A DNA stretch of 64,000 nucleotides from RPQJ01 sp963698735 (GCA_963698735.1 CAVOSA010000031.1:1-64000); one strand, 5' to 3'. Positions 41,305 to 50,879 are shown, counted from the stretch's first letter. Program-made: numbers and translations. Notes: generated from the sequence alone by a model not told the origin.

Positions 41305-42717
41305 ATGGACCTCGCCCCCGACGCGCTCATATTGCTCTCACGCCTCCAGTTCGCGTTCACGGTCAGCTTCCACATCATTTTCCCGGCGTTCACGATCGGC
41401 CTGTCGGCTTTCATCGCGACGCTGCTGCTCGCTCACCTGCGCACAGGGCGCGAGCACTACCGTACGCTGGCGCGATTCTGGACCAAGGTATTCGCGGTTT
41501 CCTTCGCCATGGGCGTCGTGTCCGGCATCGTGCTGTCGTACCAGTTCGGCACCAACTGGAGTCGATTCTCCGAGGTCACTGGCAACGTCATCGGGCCGCT
41601 GATCGGCTACGAGGTCCTTGCCGCGTTCTTCCTCGAGTCCACGTTCCTCGGTGTCATGTTGTTCGGCGGCGACAGGGTGCCGAATTGGCTCCACGCGCTG
41701 TCGGCCGTCATCGTCGCCGTCGGCACCACGATTTCCGCCTTCTGGATCCTCGCCGCGAACAGCTGGATGCAGACGCCCACGGGCTACGAGATACGCGACG
41801 GCATCGCGTTTCCGGTGAGCTGGTTCGAGATCGTGTTCAATCCCAGCTTCCCGTATCGCTTCACCCACATGCTCGTGGCGGCGTACCTCACGACCTCGCT
41901 GGTCGTGCTCGCCGTCGGCGCCCGCTACCTGCTGGCGGGACGGTTCGTCGAGGAAGGCCGCACCATGGCGCGCATGGGTGTCGGCATGCTGGCCGTGCTC
42001 GCGCCGCTGCAACTACTGATCGGCGACATGCACGGGCTCAACACCGCCGAGCACCAGCCGGTCAAGGTGGCAGCGATGGAGGCACACTGGGATGGCAGCA
42101 AACCCGCCGATCTCGTGCTGTTCGCGTTGCCGGATGCGAAAGCGGAACGCAACCACTTCGAACTCGCGATCCCGAAGGGCGCCAGCCTGATCGTCACGCA
42201 CGACCCGAACGGCCTGTTCCCCGGGCTCAAGGACTTCGCGCCGCATGACCGGCCGCCCGTATGGCCGGTGTTCTTCTCGTTCCGCATCATGGTCGGGATC
42301 GGCATGCTCATGATTGTCATCGGGCTGCTGGGTGCGTGGCTGTGGTGGCGCGGCCGCCTGTTCGACTCGCGCTGGTTCCTGCGCCCCGTGGGGTACACCT
42401 GGTCGCTCGGCTTCGTCGCGATCCTGGCCGGCTGGATGGTCACCGAGATCGGTCGCCAGCCGTGGGTGATTTACGGTGTGCTGCGCACGGCACAGGCAAC
42501 CTCGCCCATCCTGACTTCGACCGTCGCGATCTCGCTGGCGCTGTTCGTGCTCGTGTACTGCGCAGTGTTCGGGGTCGGCGTGCTCTACATCCGCAGACTG
42601 CTGCAGAAAGGCCCGACACCGACATCGCACGCACCTGAGGCCACGCTGCCTAACCGGCCACTTGGCGCTGCGCAACGCGCCGCCCGTGACGCGCTGGCAG
42701 ATGGAGGCAGGCCGTGA
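41305..42717 (+). CDS. Cytochrome bd-type ubiquinol oxidase subunit I (CIO type)
   Basis: A 470-aa quinol oxidase subunit holding the haems. The N-terminus LSRLQFAFTVSFHIIFPAFT carries the haem b595/d His, SYQFGTNWSRFSEVTGNVIG and WILAANSWMQTPTGYEIRDG are conserved in CydA, and GRQPW precedes the C-terminal helices. The Q-loop is short, as in cyanide-insensitive CIO enzymes, and the protein is shorter than E. coli CydA (~520). ATG at 41305 has no Shine-Dalgarno; a -10-like TATATC ends 7 nt before it. Subunit II overlaps by GTGA. Confidence 0.92.
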   Translation: MDLAPDALILLSRLQFAFTVSFHIIFPAFTIGLSAFIATLLLAHLRTGREHYRTLARFWTKVFAVSFAMGVVSGIVLSYQFGTNWSRFSEVTGNVIGPLIGYEVLAAFFLESTFLGVMLFGGDRVPNWLHALSAVIVAVGTTISAFWILAANSWMQTPTGYEIRDGIAFPVSWFEIVFNPSFPYRFTHMLVAAYLTTSLVVLAVGARYLLAGRFVEEGRTMARMGVGMLAVLAPLQLLIGDMHGLNTAEHQPVKVAAMEAHWDGSKPADLVLFALPDAKAERNHFELAIPKGASLIVTHDPNGLFPGLKDFAPHDRPPVWPVFFSFRIMVGIGMLMIVIGLLGAWLWWRGRLFDSRWFLRPVGYTWSLGFVAILAGWMVTEIGRQPWVIYGVLRTAQATSPILTSTVAISLALFVLVYCAVFGVGVLYIRRLLQKGPTPTSHAPEATLPNRPLGAAQRAARDALADGGRP

Positions 42718-43727
42718 CCGGCCTCGAGTACACGATGCCCGTGATCTGGGCATTGCTCCTCGGCACGGCGGTTGCCCTCTACATCGTGCTCGACGGCTTC
42801 GACCTCGGTCTCGGCATTCTCTTCCCGTACTTTCGCAGCGAGGCCGACCGCGACCAGATGATGAACTCGGTGGCGCCGTTCTGGGACGGCAACGAGACCT
42901 GGCTGATCCTGGGGGGCGGTGGCCTCTGGGTCGCGTTTCCCAAGGCCTACGCGGTGATCATGCCGGCGCTATACCTGCCCGTGATCCTGATGCTGCTGGC
43001 CCTGATCTTCCGCGGCGTCGCGTTCGAGTTCCGCTGGGTCGCCAAGCCGCGTCACCGCAAGTGGGACATCGCCTTCGCGGCCGGCTCCACGGTCGCCGCC
43101 CTGAGCCAGGGCATCATCCTGGGCGGCCTGCTGCAGGGCATCACCGTGGTCGATGGCCAGTTCGCGGGCGGCGCGTTCGACTGGCTTACCCCGTTCTCGC
43201 TGATGTGCGGTCTGGGGCTGGTCGCAGGTTACGCGCTGCTCGGCTCAACCTGGTTGATGATGAAGACCGAAGGCCCGGTCGAGGTACGCGCGCGCAAGAT
43301 GGCGCCAAGGCTGCTGGTGTTCCTGATGGCGTTTGTCGGGATCGTCAGCTTGTGGACCCCGCTCATGATCGAACGCATCGCCGAACGCTGGTTCAGCCTG
43401 CCGAACCTGTTCTACCTGGCACCGGTGCCGCTCGCCACGCTGCTGCTGTCCTGGGTCTGCTGGCGCGGCATCCGCGACGGCCGCACGCTGCAGCCGTTCC
43501 TCGCTGCCGTCGGCATCTTCATGCTCGCTTACGCTGGGCTCGTGATCTCGAACGCACCGTGGCTGGTGCCGCCGACGCTCACGATCTGGGACACCGCCGC
43601 TTACGTGGGCTCACAGGTGTTCATGCTGATTGGCACCACACTGTTGCTGCCGATGGTGCTCGGTTACACGGTGTTCGTGTTCTGGGTGTTTCGCGGCAAG
43701 CTCAAGCCCGGCGAGGGCTATCACTGA
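42714..43727 (+). CDS. Cytochrome bd-type ubiquinol oxidase subunit II (CIO type)
   Basis: A 337-aa CydB/CioB with 8-9 helices: YTMPVIWALLLGTAVALYIV, LDGFDLGLGILFPYF, then NEVAPFWDGNETWL-like (SVAPFWDGNETWLILGGGGL). The GTG start at 42714 overlaps the subunit I stop (GTGA). WDGNETW and the LDGFDLG segment are invariant in the family. No small third subunit (CydX/CydS) is visible downstream. Confidence 0.93.
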   Translation: MTGLEYTMPVIWALLLGTAVALYIVLDGFDLGLGILFPYFRSEADRDQMMNSVAPFWDGNETWLILGGGGLWVAFPKAYAVIMPALYLPVILMLLALIFRGVAFEFRWVAKPRHRKWDIAFAAGSTVAALSQGIILGGLLQGITVVDGQFAGGAFDWLTPFSLMCGLGLVAGYALLGSTWLMMKTEGPVEVRARKMAPRLLVFLMAFVGIVSLWTPLMIERIAERWFSLPNLFYLAPVPLATLLLSWVCWRGIRDGRTLQPFLAAVGIFMLAYAGLVISNAPWLVPPTLTIWDTAAYVGSQVFMLIGTTLLLPMVLGYTVFVFWVFRGKLKPGEGYH

Positions 43728-43777
43728 AACCAGCCGCCACACGTGCGATACGTTGCAGCGGCATTTTGATCCAGGTT

Positions 43778-43864
43778 TGGTGCCCCGGGCCAGACTCGAA
43801 CTGGCACGGCCTTGCGGCCAGCGGATTTTAAGTCCGCAGCGTCTACCGGTTCCGCCACCGGGGC
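43778..43864 (-). tRNA. tRNA-Leu (anticodon TAA)
   Basis: Reading the minus strand from 43864, the acceptor GCCCCGG pairs with CCGGGGC before the encoded A-CCA end. The D-arm (GGTGGCGGAACCGGTAGACG), anticodon stem GCGGA/TCCGC with loop CTTAAAA (anticodon TAA), a long variable arm (GGCCGCAAGGCC) and the TTCGAGT loop are clear. The long class II variable arm and anticodon give Leu. Total 87 nt including CCA. It is convergent with the oxidase operon. Confidence 0.95.
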
Positions 43865-43873
43865 CCGGGCGGA

Positions 43874-44077
43874 TTATGCCCGACCCGGTCCCCCGCCGAG
43901 CACGCGCGCCGGCAGCATGACCAGCGAGCGGACAAAACCGAACACCCCCTCGACGACAATGCCGATGAGCCGGAATGGCAGCGAGACCAGCCACACGATC
44001 GGCCACAGCAATACGGCCAGGATGGCCAGCGGCCAACAGACGACGAGCAGCAACAGCCACAGCAGGAACTTGAGCAT
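43874..44077 (-). CDS. Small membrane protein of unknown function
   Basis: A 67-aa protein consisting mainly of one or two hydrophobic helices (LKFLLWLLLLVVCWPLAILA, VLLWPIVWLVSLPFRLIGI), then a short basic tail. The ATG at 44077 follows a strong AGGAGGACC ribosome site. It is immediately upstream of the tRNA-Leu gene on the same strand (9-bp gap), so it may be read into the tRNA. Small Leu/Trp-rich proteins of this type are widespread in proteobacteria but not characterised. Confidence 0.7.
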   Translation of the reverse strand: MLKFLLWLLLLVVCWPLAILAVLLWPIVWLVSLPFRLIGIVVEGVFGFVRSLVMLPARVLGGGPGRA

Positions 44078-44239
44078 GGATTGGGTGGTCCTCCTGAAGC
44101 GACATTTTATCCCGATCCGGCCGCCGACCCGCTCCCTTCGTCGCAGGTGGCGCACTTCCTGGCACGTGGTTGGGCGCGGAGCACGGATCGACTAAGCTCG
44201 GTTGCCGCCGATCCCTACGCCCGGCCGGAGCCCTGCCCG

Positions 44240-44950
44240 ATGCTCGAACTGTTCACGGCCGCCACGCCCAACGGCCACAAGATCTCGATCGCCCTCGAGG
44301 AACTTGCGCTGCCCTACGACATGCGCGTCCTGGACTTCACCAAGCACGAGCAGAAGGAACCCTGGTTCCTCAAGATCAACCCGAACGCGCGCATCCCCGC
44401 GATCATCGACCACGACGCGGACGACTTCGCGGTGTTCGAGTCCGGTGCGATCCTGATCTACCTGGCCGAGAAGACCGGCAAGCTCATGCCGGCGGACGCC
44501 AAGGGCCGCTCGCGCGTGCTGCAGTGGCTGATGTTTCAGATGGGCGGCATCGGGCCGATGATGGGTCAGGCCAACGTCTTCTACCGTTACTTTCCCGAGA
44601 AGATCCAGCCGGCGATCGACCGCTACCATGCCGAGGTCAAGCGGCTGTTCACGGTGCTCGACGGCCACCTGGCGGACAACGAGTACCTGGCCGGCGACTA
44701 TTCGATCGCCGACATTGCCAACTGGGCGTGGGTGCGCACCTCAAAGTGGTCCGGCGTGCCATTCGACGACCTGCCGCACCTCACGCGCTGGACCGCGCAG
44801 ATCCGCGCGCGCCCCGCCGTGCAGGTCGGCATCCTGCAACCGCCCTCGAAGCTGAGCGGCTCCGAAGAGGATGCGGAAAAGGCGCGCAGGTTCATCGAAG
44901 ACGCGCGCAAGATGATCGTGACGGGCGCCGGCGCGCCCGACTCAGAGTGA
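44240..44950 (+). CDS. Glutathione S-transferase, YfcG/YghU-like
   Basis: A 236-aa GST. MLELFTAATPNGHKISIALE, ELALPYDMRVLDFTKHEQKE, and NPNARIPAIIDHD with cis-Pro are the N-domain. FESGAILIYLAEKTGKLMPA (glutathione contact) and MGGIGPMMGQANVFYRYFPE in the C-domain are characteristic of the Nu-class YfcG/YghU enzymes, which show disulfide-bond reductase activity in E. coli. The ATG at 44240 begins the domain. Paired with another GST 34 bp downstream. Confidence 0.9.
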   Translation: MLELFTAATPNGHKISIALEELALPYDMRVLDFTKHEQKEPWFLKINPNARIPAIIDHDADDFAVFESGAILIYLAEKTGKLMPADAKGRSRVLQWLMFQMGGIGPMMGQANVFYRYFPEKIQPAIDRYHAEVKRLFTVLDGHLADNEYLAGDYSIADIANWAWVRTSKWSGVPFDDLPHLTRWTAQIRARPAVQVGILQPPSKLSGSEEDAEKARRFIEDARKMIVTGAGAPDSE

Positions 44951-44984
44951 CCACCATCGACTGGCAGGACAGGAAACGAGCGTC

Positions 44985-45602
44985 ATGAAACTGCACACTT
45001 CGTCGCGCGCACCAAATCCGCGTCGCGTCGACATGTTCCTCGCCGAGAAAGGCATCACGGGCATCGAGCGCGTGCTCTACGACCTGAACGCCGGCGAGCA
45101 TCGCAGCGCAAAGTTCACGGCGATGAACCCGGTCGCGCGCGTGCCGGTGCTCGAACTCGACGACGGCCGCTTCCTGGCCGAGTCGCGGGCCATCTGCAGC
45201 TACCTGGAAAGTCTTTACCCGGATCCGAATCTCATGGGTGTGGATGCGGAGGAGCGCGCGTTCATCGAAATGGCGGATCGCCAGGTCGAACTCACGCTGC
45301 TGGCGGCAGTCGCCAATCACGTGCGGCACACCCACCCGGGCCTGCTGCCGCTCGAAAACCCGCAGTTCGCCGACTATGCGGCCGAACAGGGCAAGCGCAT
45401 GGTCTGGGCGGCGGGCCTGTTCGACGAAATGCTCTCGCGGCGCCAATGGATGGCGGGCGACCGTTTCACGATCGCCGACATTACGGCGTTCTGCGGACTC
45501 GAATTCGCCAAGCTGGTGAAGTTCCGGCCGGCCGATGCCGGACTGAAACACCTGGCCGACTGGCGCGAGCGTGTGGCCGCGCGTCCCAGCGCCAGTTTCT
45601 GA
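44985..45602 (+). CDS. Glutathione S-transferase family protein
   Basis: A 205-aa GST. MKLHTSSRAPNPRRVDMFLA, then NPVARVPVLELDDG (cis-Pro) and LAESRAICSYLESLYPDPNL form the thioredoxin domain; GDRFTIADITAFCGLEFAKL is the C-domain N-cap/hydrophobic staple motif. The Ser/Asn near residue 11 could be catalytic. ATG follows AGGAAACG. Same strand and close to the preceding GST, probably an operon. Substrate unknown. Confidence 0.9.
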   Translation: MKLHTSSRAPNPRRVDMFLAEKGITGIERVLYDLNAGEHRSAKFTAMNPVARVPVLELDDGRFLAESRAICSYLESLYPDPNLMGVDAEERAFIEMADRQVELTLLAAVANHVRHTHPGLLPLENPQFADYAAEQGKRMVWAAGLFDEMLSRRQWMAGDRFTIADITAFCGLEFAKLVKFRPADAGLKHLADWRERVAARPSASF

Positions 45603-45628
45603 CTTGCCGGTCCATGCCGAAATTCGAT

Positions 45629-45644
45629 GGGCCGGCACCGGCCC
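45629..45644 (+). terminator. Hairpin after the GST pair
   Basis: GGGCCGG (45629-45635) and CCGGCCC (45638-45644) form a tight GC-rich dyad just after the second GST gene. There is no following T-tract, so it is a possible but weak terminator between the GST pair and the formate dehydrogenase operon. Confidence 0.3.
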
Positions 45645-45746
45645 TGGCGCCGTAAACACAGGTCGTCGCACCGGTAGCCCTCTGATTCTGCAGGCCGTAA
45701 CATCGGCCAGAGGTCGCCCCAGTGGCGGCACGGGGGACCCTGGTGC

Positions 45747-46223
45747 ATGGCAGCGACTGAGTTCGACAACGACTCGACCCTGGAACGCATCCTGGCGGAG
45801 CACGCCGGTATGGCCGGTCCCCTGCTGCCCATTCTTCACGCCGTGCAGGATGCGCTCGGCCACATTGCACCTGGGCACGTGGCCCGCATTGCCGCTGCGC
45901 TGAATCTCTCGCGCGCCGAGGTGCACGGCGTCGTCAGTTTCTACCACTACTTCCGCCAGCACGAGCCAGGCCGGCACGTGCTGCAGGTCTGCCGCGCCGA
46001 GGCTTGCCAGGCCATGCACTGTGAGCGTACCGAGCAGCACGTGAAGCAGCAGCTCGGCGTCGACTACGGCGGCACCAGTCCTGACGGCGTCTTCACGCTC
46101 GAGGCTGCCTACTGCCTCGGCAACTGTGCGGCGGCGCCCACCGTGATGGTCGACGAGAAGCTCTACGGTCGCGTCACCCCGGAACGGCTCGAGGCCATCC
46201 TGGCCGAGTGGCGGAACCGCTGA
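45747..46223 (+). CDS. fdsG: NAD-dependent formate dehydrogenase gamma subunit
   Basis: A 158-aa NuoE-like [2Fe-2S] subunit of the soluble Mo-formate dehydrogenase. The Fe-S ligands are CRAEACQAM and CLGNCA (C-x4-C...C-x3-C). LNLSRAEVHGVVSFYHYFR is the NuoE signature. It relays electrons from FdsA to the FMN in FdsB. The ATG at 45747 begins the first gene of fdsGBAD; its stop overlaps fdsB (TGATG). Confidence 0.93.
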   Translation: MAATEFDNDSTLERILAEHAGMAGPLLPILHAVQDALGHIAPGHVARIAAALNLSRAEVHGVVSFYHYFRQHEPGRHVLQVCRAEACQAMHCERTEQHVKQQLGVDYGGTSPDGVFTLEAAYCLGNCAAAPTVMVDEKLYGRVTPERLEAILAEWRNR

Positions 46224-47764
46224 TGTCGGTGCGCGTTTACATCTCGCGTGACGCGGCGGCGCAAGCCCTGGGTGCAGACGAGACGGCTGCGGCACTGCAG
46301 GTTGCGGCCGCCGCCAGGGGCACGGGCATCACGCTGAAGCGCGTCGGCTCGCGCGGCATGGTCTGGCTGGAGCCGCTGGTCGAAGTCGAGGACGCGAACG
46401 GCCAGCGCATTGCGTACGGCCCGTTGACAGCGGACCGCGTCCCGGAACTGGTGAAGGCCGGCCTGTTTGCGGCCGCACCCCACGAGCTACGCCTCGGCCG
46501 CGTCGAAGACCTGCCATGGTTCGCCAAGCAGGAGCGGCTCACGTTTGCGCGCGTCGGCGTGATCGACCCGGTCGATCTCGACGACTACGTCGCGCACGGC
46601 GGGTATGCGGGCCTGAAGCGTGCGCTCGGCATGGCCGGTGCCGAGATCGTAGACGAGGTGCTCGAGTCCGGCCTGCGCGGCCGCGGCGGCGCTGCTTTCC
46701 CCACCGGCATCAAGTGGCGCACGGTGCTGGAACAACACGCCGTGCAGAAGTACGTCGTCTGCAACGCCGACGAAGGCGATTCCGGCACCTTCTCCGACCG
46801 CATGCTCATGGAAGGCGATCCGCTGTGCCTGGTCGAAGGCATGACTATCGCGGGGATCGCGGTTGGCGCCACCAAGGGCTACATCTACCTGCGCTGCGAG
46901 TATCCGCACGCGGGCCACGCCATGCGCGAAGCGATCGACGTTGCGCGGGCACGCGGCTACCTCGGTCCCGACGTCTGCGGCAGCGGCAAGGCCTTCGAAC
47001 TCGAAGTGCGCATGGGCGCGGGTGCCTACATCTGCGGCGAAGAAACCGCGCTGCTCGAAAGCCTCGAGGGCAAGCGGGCCGAAGTGCGTTACCGCCCTCC
47101 GCTGCCGGCGATCAAGGGCCTGTTCGGCCAGCCGACCATCATCAACAACGTGATCTCGCTCGCATCCGTGCCGATCATCCTCGAGCGTGGCGCCGCGTTC
47201 TATCGTGATTACGGCATGGGTCGTTCTCGCGGCACCCTGCCGATCCAGCTGGCCGGCAACCTCAAGCATGGCGGGCTGGTCGAGAAGGCGTTCGGCGTCA
47301 CGCTGCGCGAACTCCTGTACGACTTCGGCGGCGGCTCGGCGAGCGGCCGGCCGATCCGCGCGGTGCAGGTGGGCGGCCCGTTGGGCGCCTACCTGCCCGA
47401 ATCGCAGTTCGATACGCCGCTCGACTACGAAGCGTTCACCGCGATCGGTGCGCTGGTCGGTCACGGCGGCATCGTCGCTTTCGACGACACCGTCGACATG
47501 GCGCGCATGGCGCGTTACGCGATGGAGTTCTGCGCGATCGAGTCCTGCGGCAAGTGCACGCCCTGCCGCATCGGCTCGACGCGCGGCGTCGAGGTCATCG
47601 ACCGCATCCTGCAGGGTGTCGAGCGAAAGGCGAACCTCGCCCAATTGGAGAACCTTTGCGAAACCATGCAGCACGGCTCACTGTGCGGCCTGGGCGGCAT
47701 GGCCTCGAACCCCGTCATGAGCGCGGTGAAGCATTTTCCCGGCGATTTTTCTCGCGACCGCTGA
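46223..47764 (+). CDS. fdsB: NAD-dependent formate dehydrogenase beta subunit
   Basis: A 513-aa diaphorase subunit (NuoF-like) that reduces NAD+. An N-terminal thioredoxin-like ferredoxin region is followed by GRGGAAFPTGIKW (NADH site), NADEGDSGTFSDRMLMEGDP and CGEETALLESLEGKRAEVRY (FMN site), then the [4Fe-4S] site ESCGKCTPCRIG. The start overlaps fdsG by one base. Product length is typical for FdsB. Confidence 0.94.
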   Translation: MSVRVYISRDAAAQALGADETAAALQVAAAARGTGITLKRVGSRGMVWLEPLVEVEDANGQRIAYGPLTADRVPELVKAGLFAAAPHELRLGRVEDLPWFAKQERLTFARVGVIDPVDLDDYVAHGGYAGLKRALGMAGAEIVDEVLESGLRGRGGAAFPTGIKWRTVLEQHAVQKYVVCNADEGDSGTFSDRMLMEGDPLCLVEGMTIAGIAVGATKGYIYLRCEYPHAGHAMREAIDVARARGYLGPDVCGSGKAFELEVRMGAGAYICGEETALLESLEGKRAEVRYRPPLPAIKGLFGQPTIINNVISLASVPIILERGAAFYRDYGMGRSRGTLPIQLAGNLKHGGLVEKAFGVTLRELLYDFGGGSASGRPIRAVQVGGPLGAYLPESQFDTPLDYEAFTAIGALVGHGGIVAFDDTVDMARMARYAMEFCAIESCGKCTPCRIGSTRGVEVIDRILQGVERKANLAQLENLCETMQHGSLCGLGGMASNPVMSAVKHFPGDFSRDR

Positions 47765-47782
47765 GGCACGAGGAGCTACTGG

Positions 47783-50638
47783 ATGTTTGCCATCAATCGA
47801 AAGGACGCGGGGACACCTGCCGCCGAGGGCGCAGCGGTCACGCTGACCATCGACGGCGCCGAGGTCACCGTACCGGCCGGGACGTCGATCATGCGGGCGG
47901 CCGCAGCGGCCGGCGGAGCGATCCCGAAGCTCTGTGCCACAGAGACGTTGAAGGCATTCGGCTCGTGCCGCGTCTGCCTGGTCGAGGTCGAGGGCCAGAA
48001 GGGTTACCCGGCCTCCTGCACTACGCTCGTCGCACCGGGCATGAAGGTGCGCACCGAGAGCGAGAAGCTTCGGCAGCTGCGCAAGGGCGTCGTCGAACTG
48101 TACGTGTCCGATCACCCGCTCAACTGCAAGGGCTGCCCGGCCGATACACACTGCGAACTGCAGAGCGTGGCCGCGGACCTCGGCGTCACCACGAGCCCGT
48201 ATGGATTCAATGGTGCCAGTCACCAGGGTGCGCCCTGCGACGACAGCAACCCGTATTTCCAGTTCGATCCGTCTCTCTGCATCGCCTGCTCGCGCTGCGT
48301 GCGCGCCTGCGACGAAACCCAGGGCACGTTCGCCCTGACGATCGAAGGCCGCGGGTTCGAGTCGCGCGTGGTCGCCAGCCAGGACGAGCCGTTCCTCGAG
48401 TCCGAGTGCGTCTCCTGCGGCGCCTGTGTCGAGGCGTGCCCGACGGCGGCGCTCAGCGAGAAGCCGCTCGCGATCATCGGCCGGCCGGAAAGAGCAGTGA
48501 CCACAACGTGTGCCTACTGCGGCGTCGGCTGCTCGTTCGAGGCGGAGGTCAAGGGCGAGCAGGTCGTGCGCATGGTGCCGAGCCGCGACGGCAAGGCCAA
48601 CCGTGGCCATGCCTGCGTCAAGGGCCGCTTTGCGTACGGCTATGCGACGCACGCGGATCGCATCACCACGCCGATGATCCGCAGGCAGATCACGGATCCC
48701 TGGCAGCCGGTCAGCTGGGACGAGGCCTTCAAGTACGCCGCGTCCGAGTTCCGCCGCATCCAGGCTGCGTACGGCCGGCAATCGGTCGGTGGCATCACCT
48801 CCTCCCGTTGCACCAACGAGGAATCGTTCCTGGTGCAGAAACTGGTGCGTGCCGCGCTCGGCACCAACAACGTCGACACTTGCGCCCGCGTCTGCCACTC
48901 GCCGACCGGCTATGGTCTCAAGCACACCTTGGGCGAATCCGCCGGCACCCAGGCGTTTGATTCCGTGCAGAAGAGCGACGTCATTTTCGTCATCGGCGCC
49001 AACCCGACCGACGGACACCCGGTCTTCGCGTCGCGCATGAAGCGCCGGCTGCGCGAAGGCGCCAGGCTGATCGTCGCGGATCCACGCGCCATCGACCTCG
49101 TGCGTTCCCCGCACGTCAAGGCCGACTTCCACCTGCCGCTGCGTCCGGGCACCAACGTCGCGCTGATCAATTCCATCGCGCACGTGGTGGTCACCGAAGG
49201 CCTGGTCAACGAGGCCTACGTGGCCGAGCGCTGCGAGCCAGGCCCGTTCCAGAAGTGGCGCGACTTCGTGTCGCAGCCGAAGAACTCGCCGGAAGCCCTG
49301 GCCGAGGTCACCGGCGTTCCAGCCGAGCAGGTGCGCGGTGCCGCCCGCCTCTACGCGACCGGCGGCAACGGGGCCATCTATTACGGTCTCGGCGTCACCG
49401 AACACAGCCAGGGCAGCACGATGGTGCTCGGCATCGCCAACCTGGCGATGGCGACGGGAAACCTCGGCCGCGAGGGCGTCGGCGTCAATCCGCTGCGCGG
49501 GCAGAACAACGTGCAAGGCTCGTGCGACATGGGTTCCTTCCCGCACGAGCTGGCGGGTTACCGCCACGTGTCGGACGCGAGCACGCGCGAGTTGTTCGGA
49601 GCCGAATGGGGCGTGACGGTCGAACCGGAGCCGGGGCTGCGCATCCCGAACATGTTCGAGGCGGCGCTCGACGGCAGCTTCAAGGCCTTGTACGTGCAGG
49701 GCGAAGACATGGCGCAGTCGGACCCGAACACGCAGCACGTGACCGCCGCCCTGGCCGCGCTCGAGTGCCTGGTCGTGCAGGACCTGTTCCTGAACGAGAC
49801 CGCGAAGTACGCCCACGTTTTCTTCCCGGGCTCGTCGTTCCTGGAAAAGGACGGCACCTTCACCAACGCCGAGCGTCGCATCTCGCGCGTGCGCAAGGTC
49901 ATGCAGCCGCTCGCCGGCCTCGCCGACTGGGAAGCCACCGTCGGCTTTGCCCGCGCGCTCGGCTACGAGATGAACTACACGCACCCGTCCGAGATCATGG
50001 ACGAGATCGCGCGGCTCACGCCCACGTTCACGGGCGTCTCGTACGACAAGCTCGACCGGCTCGGGAGCATCCAGTGGCCCTGCAACGACGCGGCGCCCGA
50101 AGGCACGCCGACGATGCACATCGGCCAGTTCGTGCGCGGCAAGGGCCGCTTCTACGTCACGGAATACGTGCCGACCCGCGAGCGCGTCAACTCGCGCTTC
50201 CCGTTGATCCTGACCACCGGCCGCGTACTCACGCAGTACAACGTCGGTGCGCAGACACGACGCACGGCCAACAGCCAGTGGTACGAGGAAGACGTGCTCG
50301 AGATCCATCCGCAGGACGCGGAGGACCGCGGCATCGGCACGGGCGACTGGGTCGGCGTGACGAGCCGCGCCGGCGAAACCGTGTTGCGGGCGGTGGTTAC
50401 CGAACGCGTGCAGCCTGGAGTCGTCTACACGACATTCCACTTCCCGGATTCGGGCGCGAACGTCATCACGACGGAGAACTCCGACTGGGCGACCAACTGC
50501 CCTGAGTACAAGGTCACGGCCGTGCAGGCCGTGAAGGTGCAGCGGCCGTCCGAGTGGCAGCGCCGCTTCCGCGAAAACAACGAGCAGCAGCTCGGCCTGT
50601 TGCGCGGCGCAACGGCCTCGTCGCGCACGCGGCAATGA
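47783..50638 (+). CDS. fdsA: NAD-dependent formate dehydrogenase catalytic alpha subunit (Mo-bis-MGD)
   Basis: A 951-aa molybdopterin enzyme oxidising formate to CO2. An N-terminal [2Fe-2S] domain (CATETLKAFGSCRVCLVEVE) leads to ferredoxin sites (CIACSRCVRACDE; CVSCGACVEACP), the CAYCGVGCSFEAEV [4Fe-4S] site and the Mo/W domain. The active-site residue is Cys371 in ARVCHSPTGYG, where some formate dehydrogenases have selenocysteine. ATG at 47783 follows GAGGAG. Electrons flow through FdsB to NAD+. Confidence 0.95.
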   Translation: MFAINRKDAGTPAAEGAAVTLTIDGAEVTVPAGTSIMRAAAAAGGAIPKLCATETLKAFGSCRVCLVEVEGQKGYPASCTTLVAPGMKVRTESEKLRQLRKGVVELYVSDHPLNCKGCPADTHCELQSVAADLGVTTSPYGFNGASHQGAPCDDSNPYFQFDPSLCIACSRCVRACDETQGTFALTIEGRGFESRVVASQDEPFLESECVSCGACVEACPTAALSEKPLAIIGRPERAVTTTCAYCGVGCSFEAEVKGEQVVRMVPSRDGKANRGHACVKGRFAYGYATHADRITTPMIRRQITDPWQPVSWDEAFKYAASEFRRIQAAYGRQSVGGITSSRCTNEESFLVQKLVRAALGTNNVDTCARVCHSPTGYGLKHTLGESAGTQAFDSVQKSDVIFVIGANPTDGHPVFASRMKRRLREGARLIVADPRAIDLVRSPHVKADFHLPLRPGTNVALINSIAHVVVTEGLVNEAYVAERCEPGPFQKWRDFVSQPKNSPEALAEVTGVPAEQVRGAARLYATGGNGAIYYGLGVTEHSQGSTMVLGIANLAMATGNLGREGVGVNPLRGQNNVQGSCDMGSFPHELAGYRHVSDASTRELFGAEWGVTVEPEPGLRIPNMFEAALDGSFKALYVQGEDMAQSDPNTQHVTAALAALECLVVQDLFLNETAKYAHVFFPGSSFLEKDGTFTNAERRISRVRKVMQPLAGLADWEATVGFARALGYEMNYTHPSEIMDEIARLTPTFTGVSYDKLDRLGSIQWPCNDAAPEGTPTMHIGQFVRGKGRFYVTEYVPTRERVNSRFPLILTTGRVLTQYNVGAQTRRTANSQWYEEDVLEIHPQDAEDRGIGTGDWVGVTSRAGETVLRAVVTERVQPGVVYTTFHFPDSGANVITTENSDWATNCPEYKVTAVQAVKVQRPSEWQRRFRENNEQQLGLLRGATASSRTRQ

Positions 50639-50654
50639 GCCGGGAAGCGCCACG

Positions 50655-50879
50655 ATGAAGGTCGACTACCTCGTCACGATGGCCAACCAGATCGCCGACT
50701 TCTTTGTGTCGGAGGCGGGCCCGGACGCAGCGCCGCGGGAGATCGCATCACACATGACGAAGTTCTGGGACCCGCGCATGCGCGCGCAGATGATTGCGCA
50801 CGCAAGGGACGGTGGCGCCGGGTTGCAGCCGGAAGCGCTGGCCGCGGCGCAGATGCTGCAGCCGCCCGCCGGAACCGTC

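Noticed and set aside
48888..48900. Possible selenocysteine in formate dehydrogenase
   Set aside because: The active-site codon (371) is TGC for Cys, not TGA, and the frame needs no recoding.
47678..50653. A 991-codon open frame on the minus strand opposite fdsA
   Set aside because: It mirrors fdsA through GC-rich codons, has His/Arg/Asp-rich low-information sequence, no domain and no ribosome site. fdsA has full cofactor motifs.
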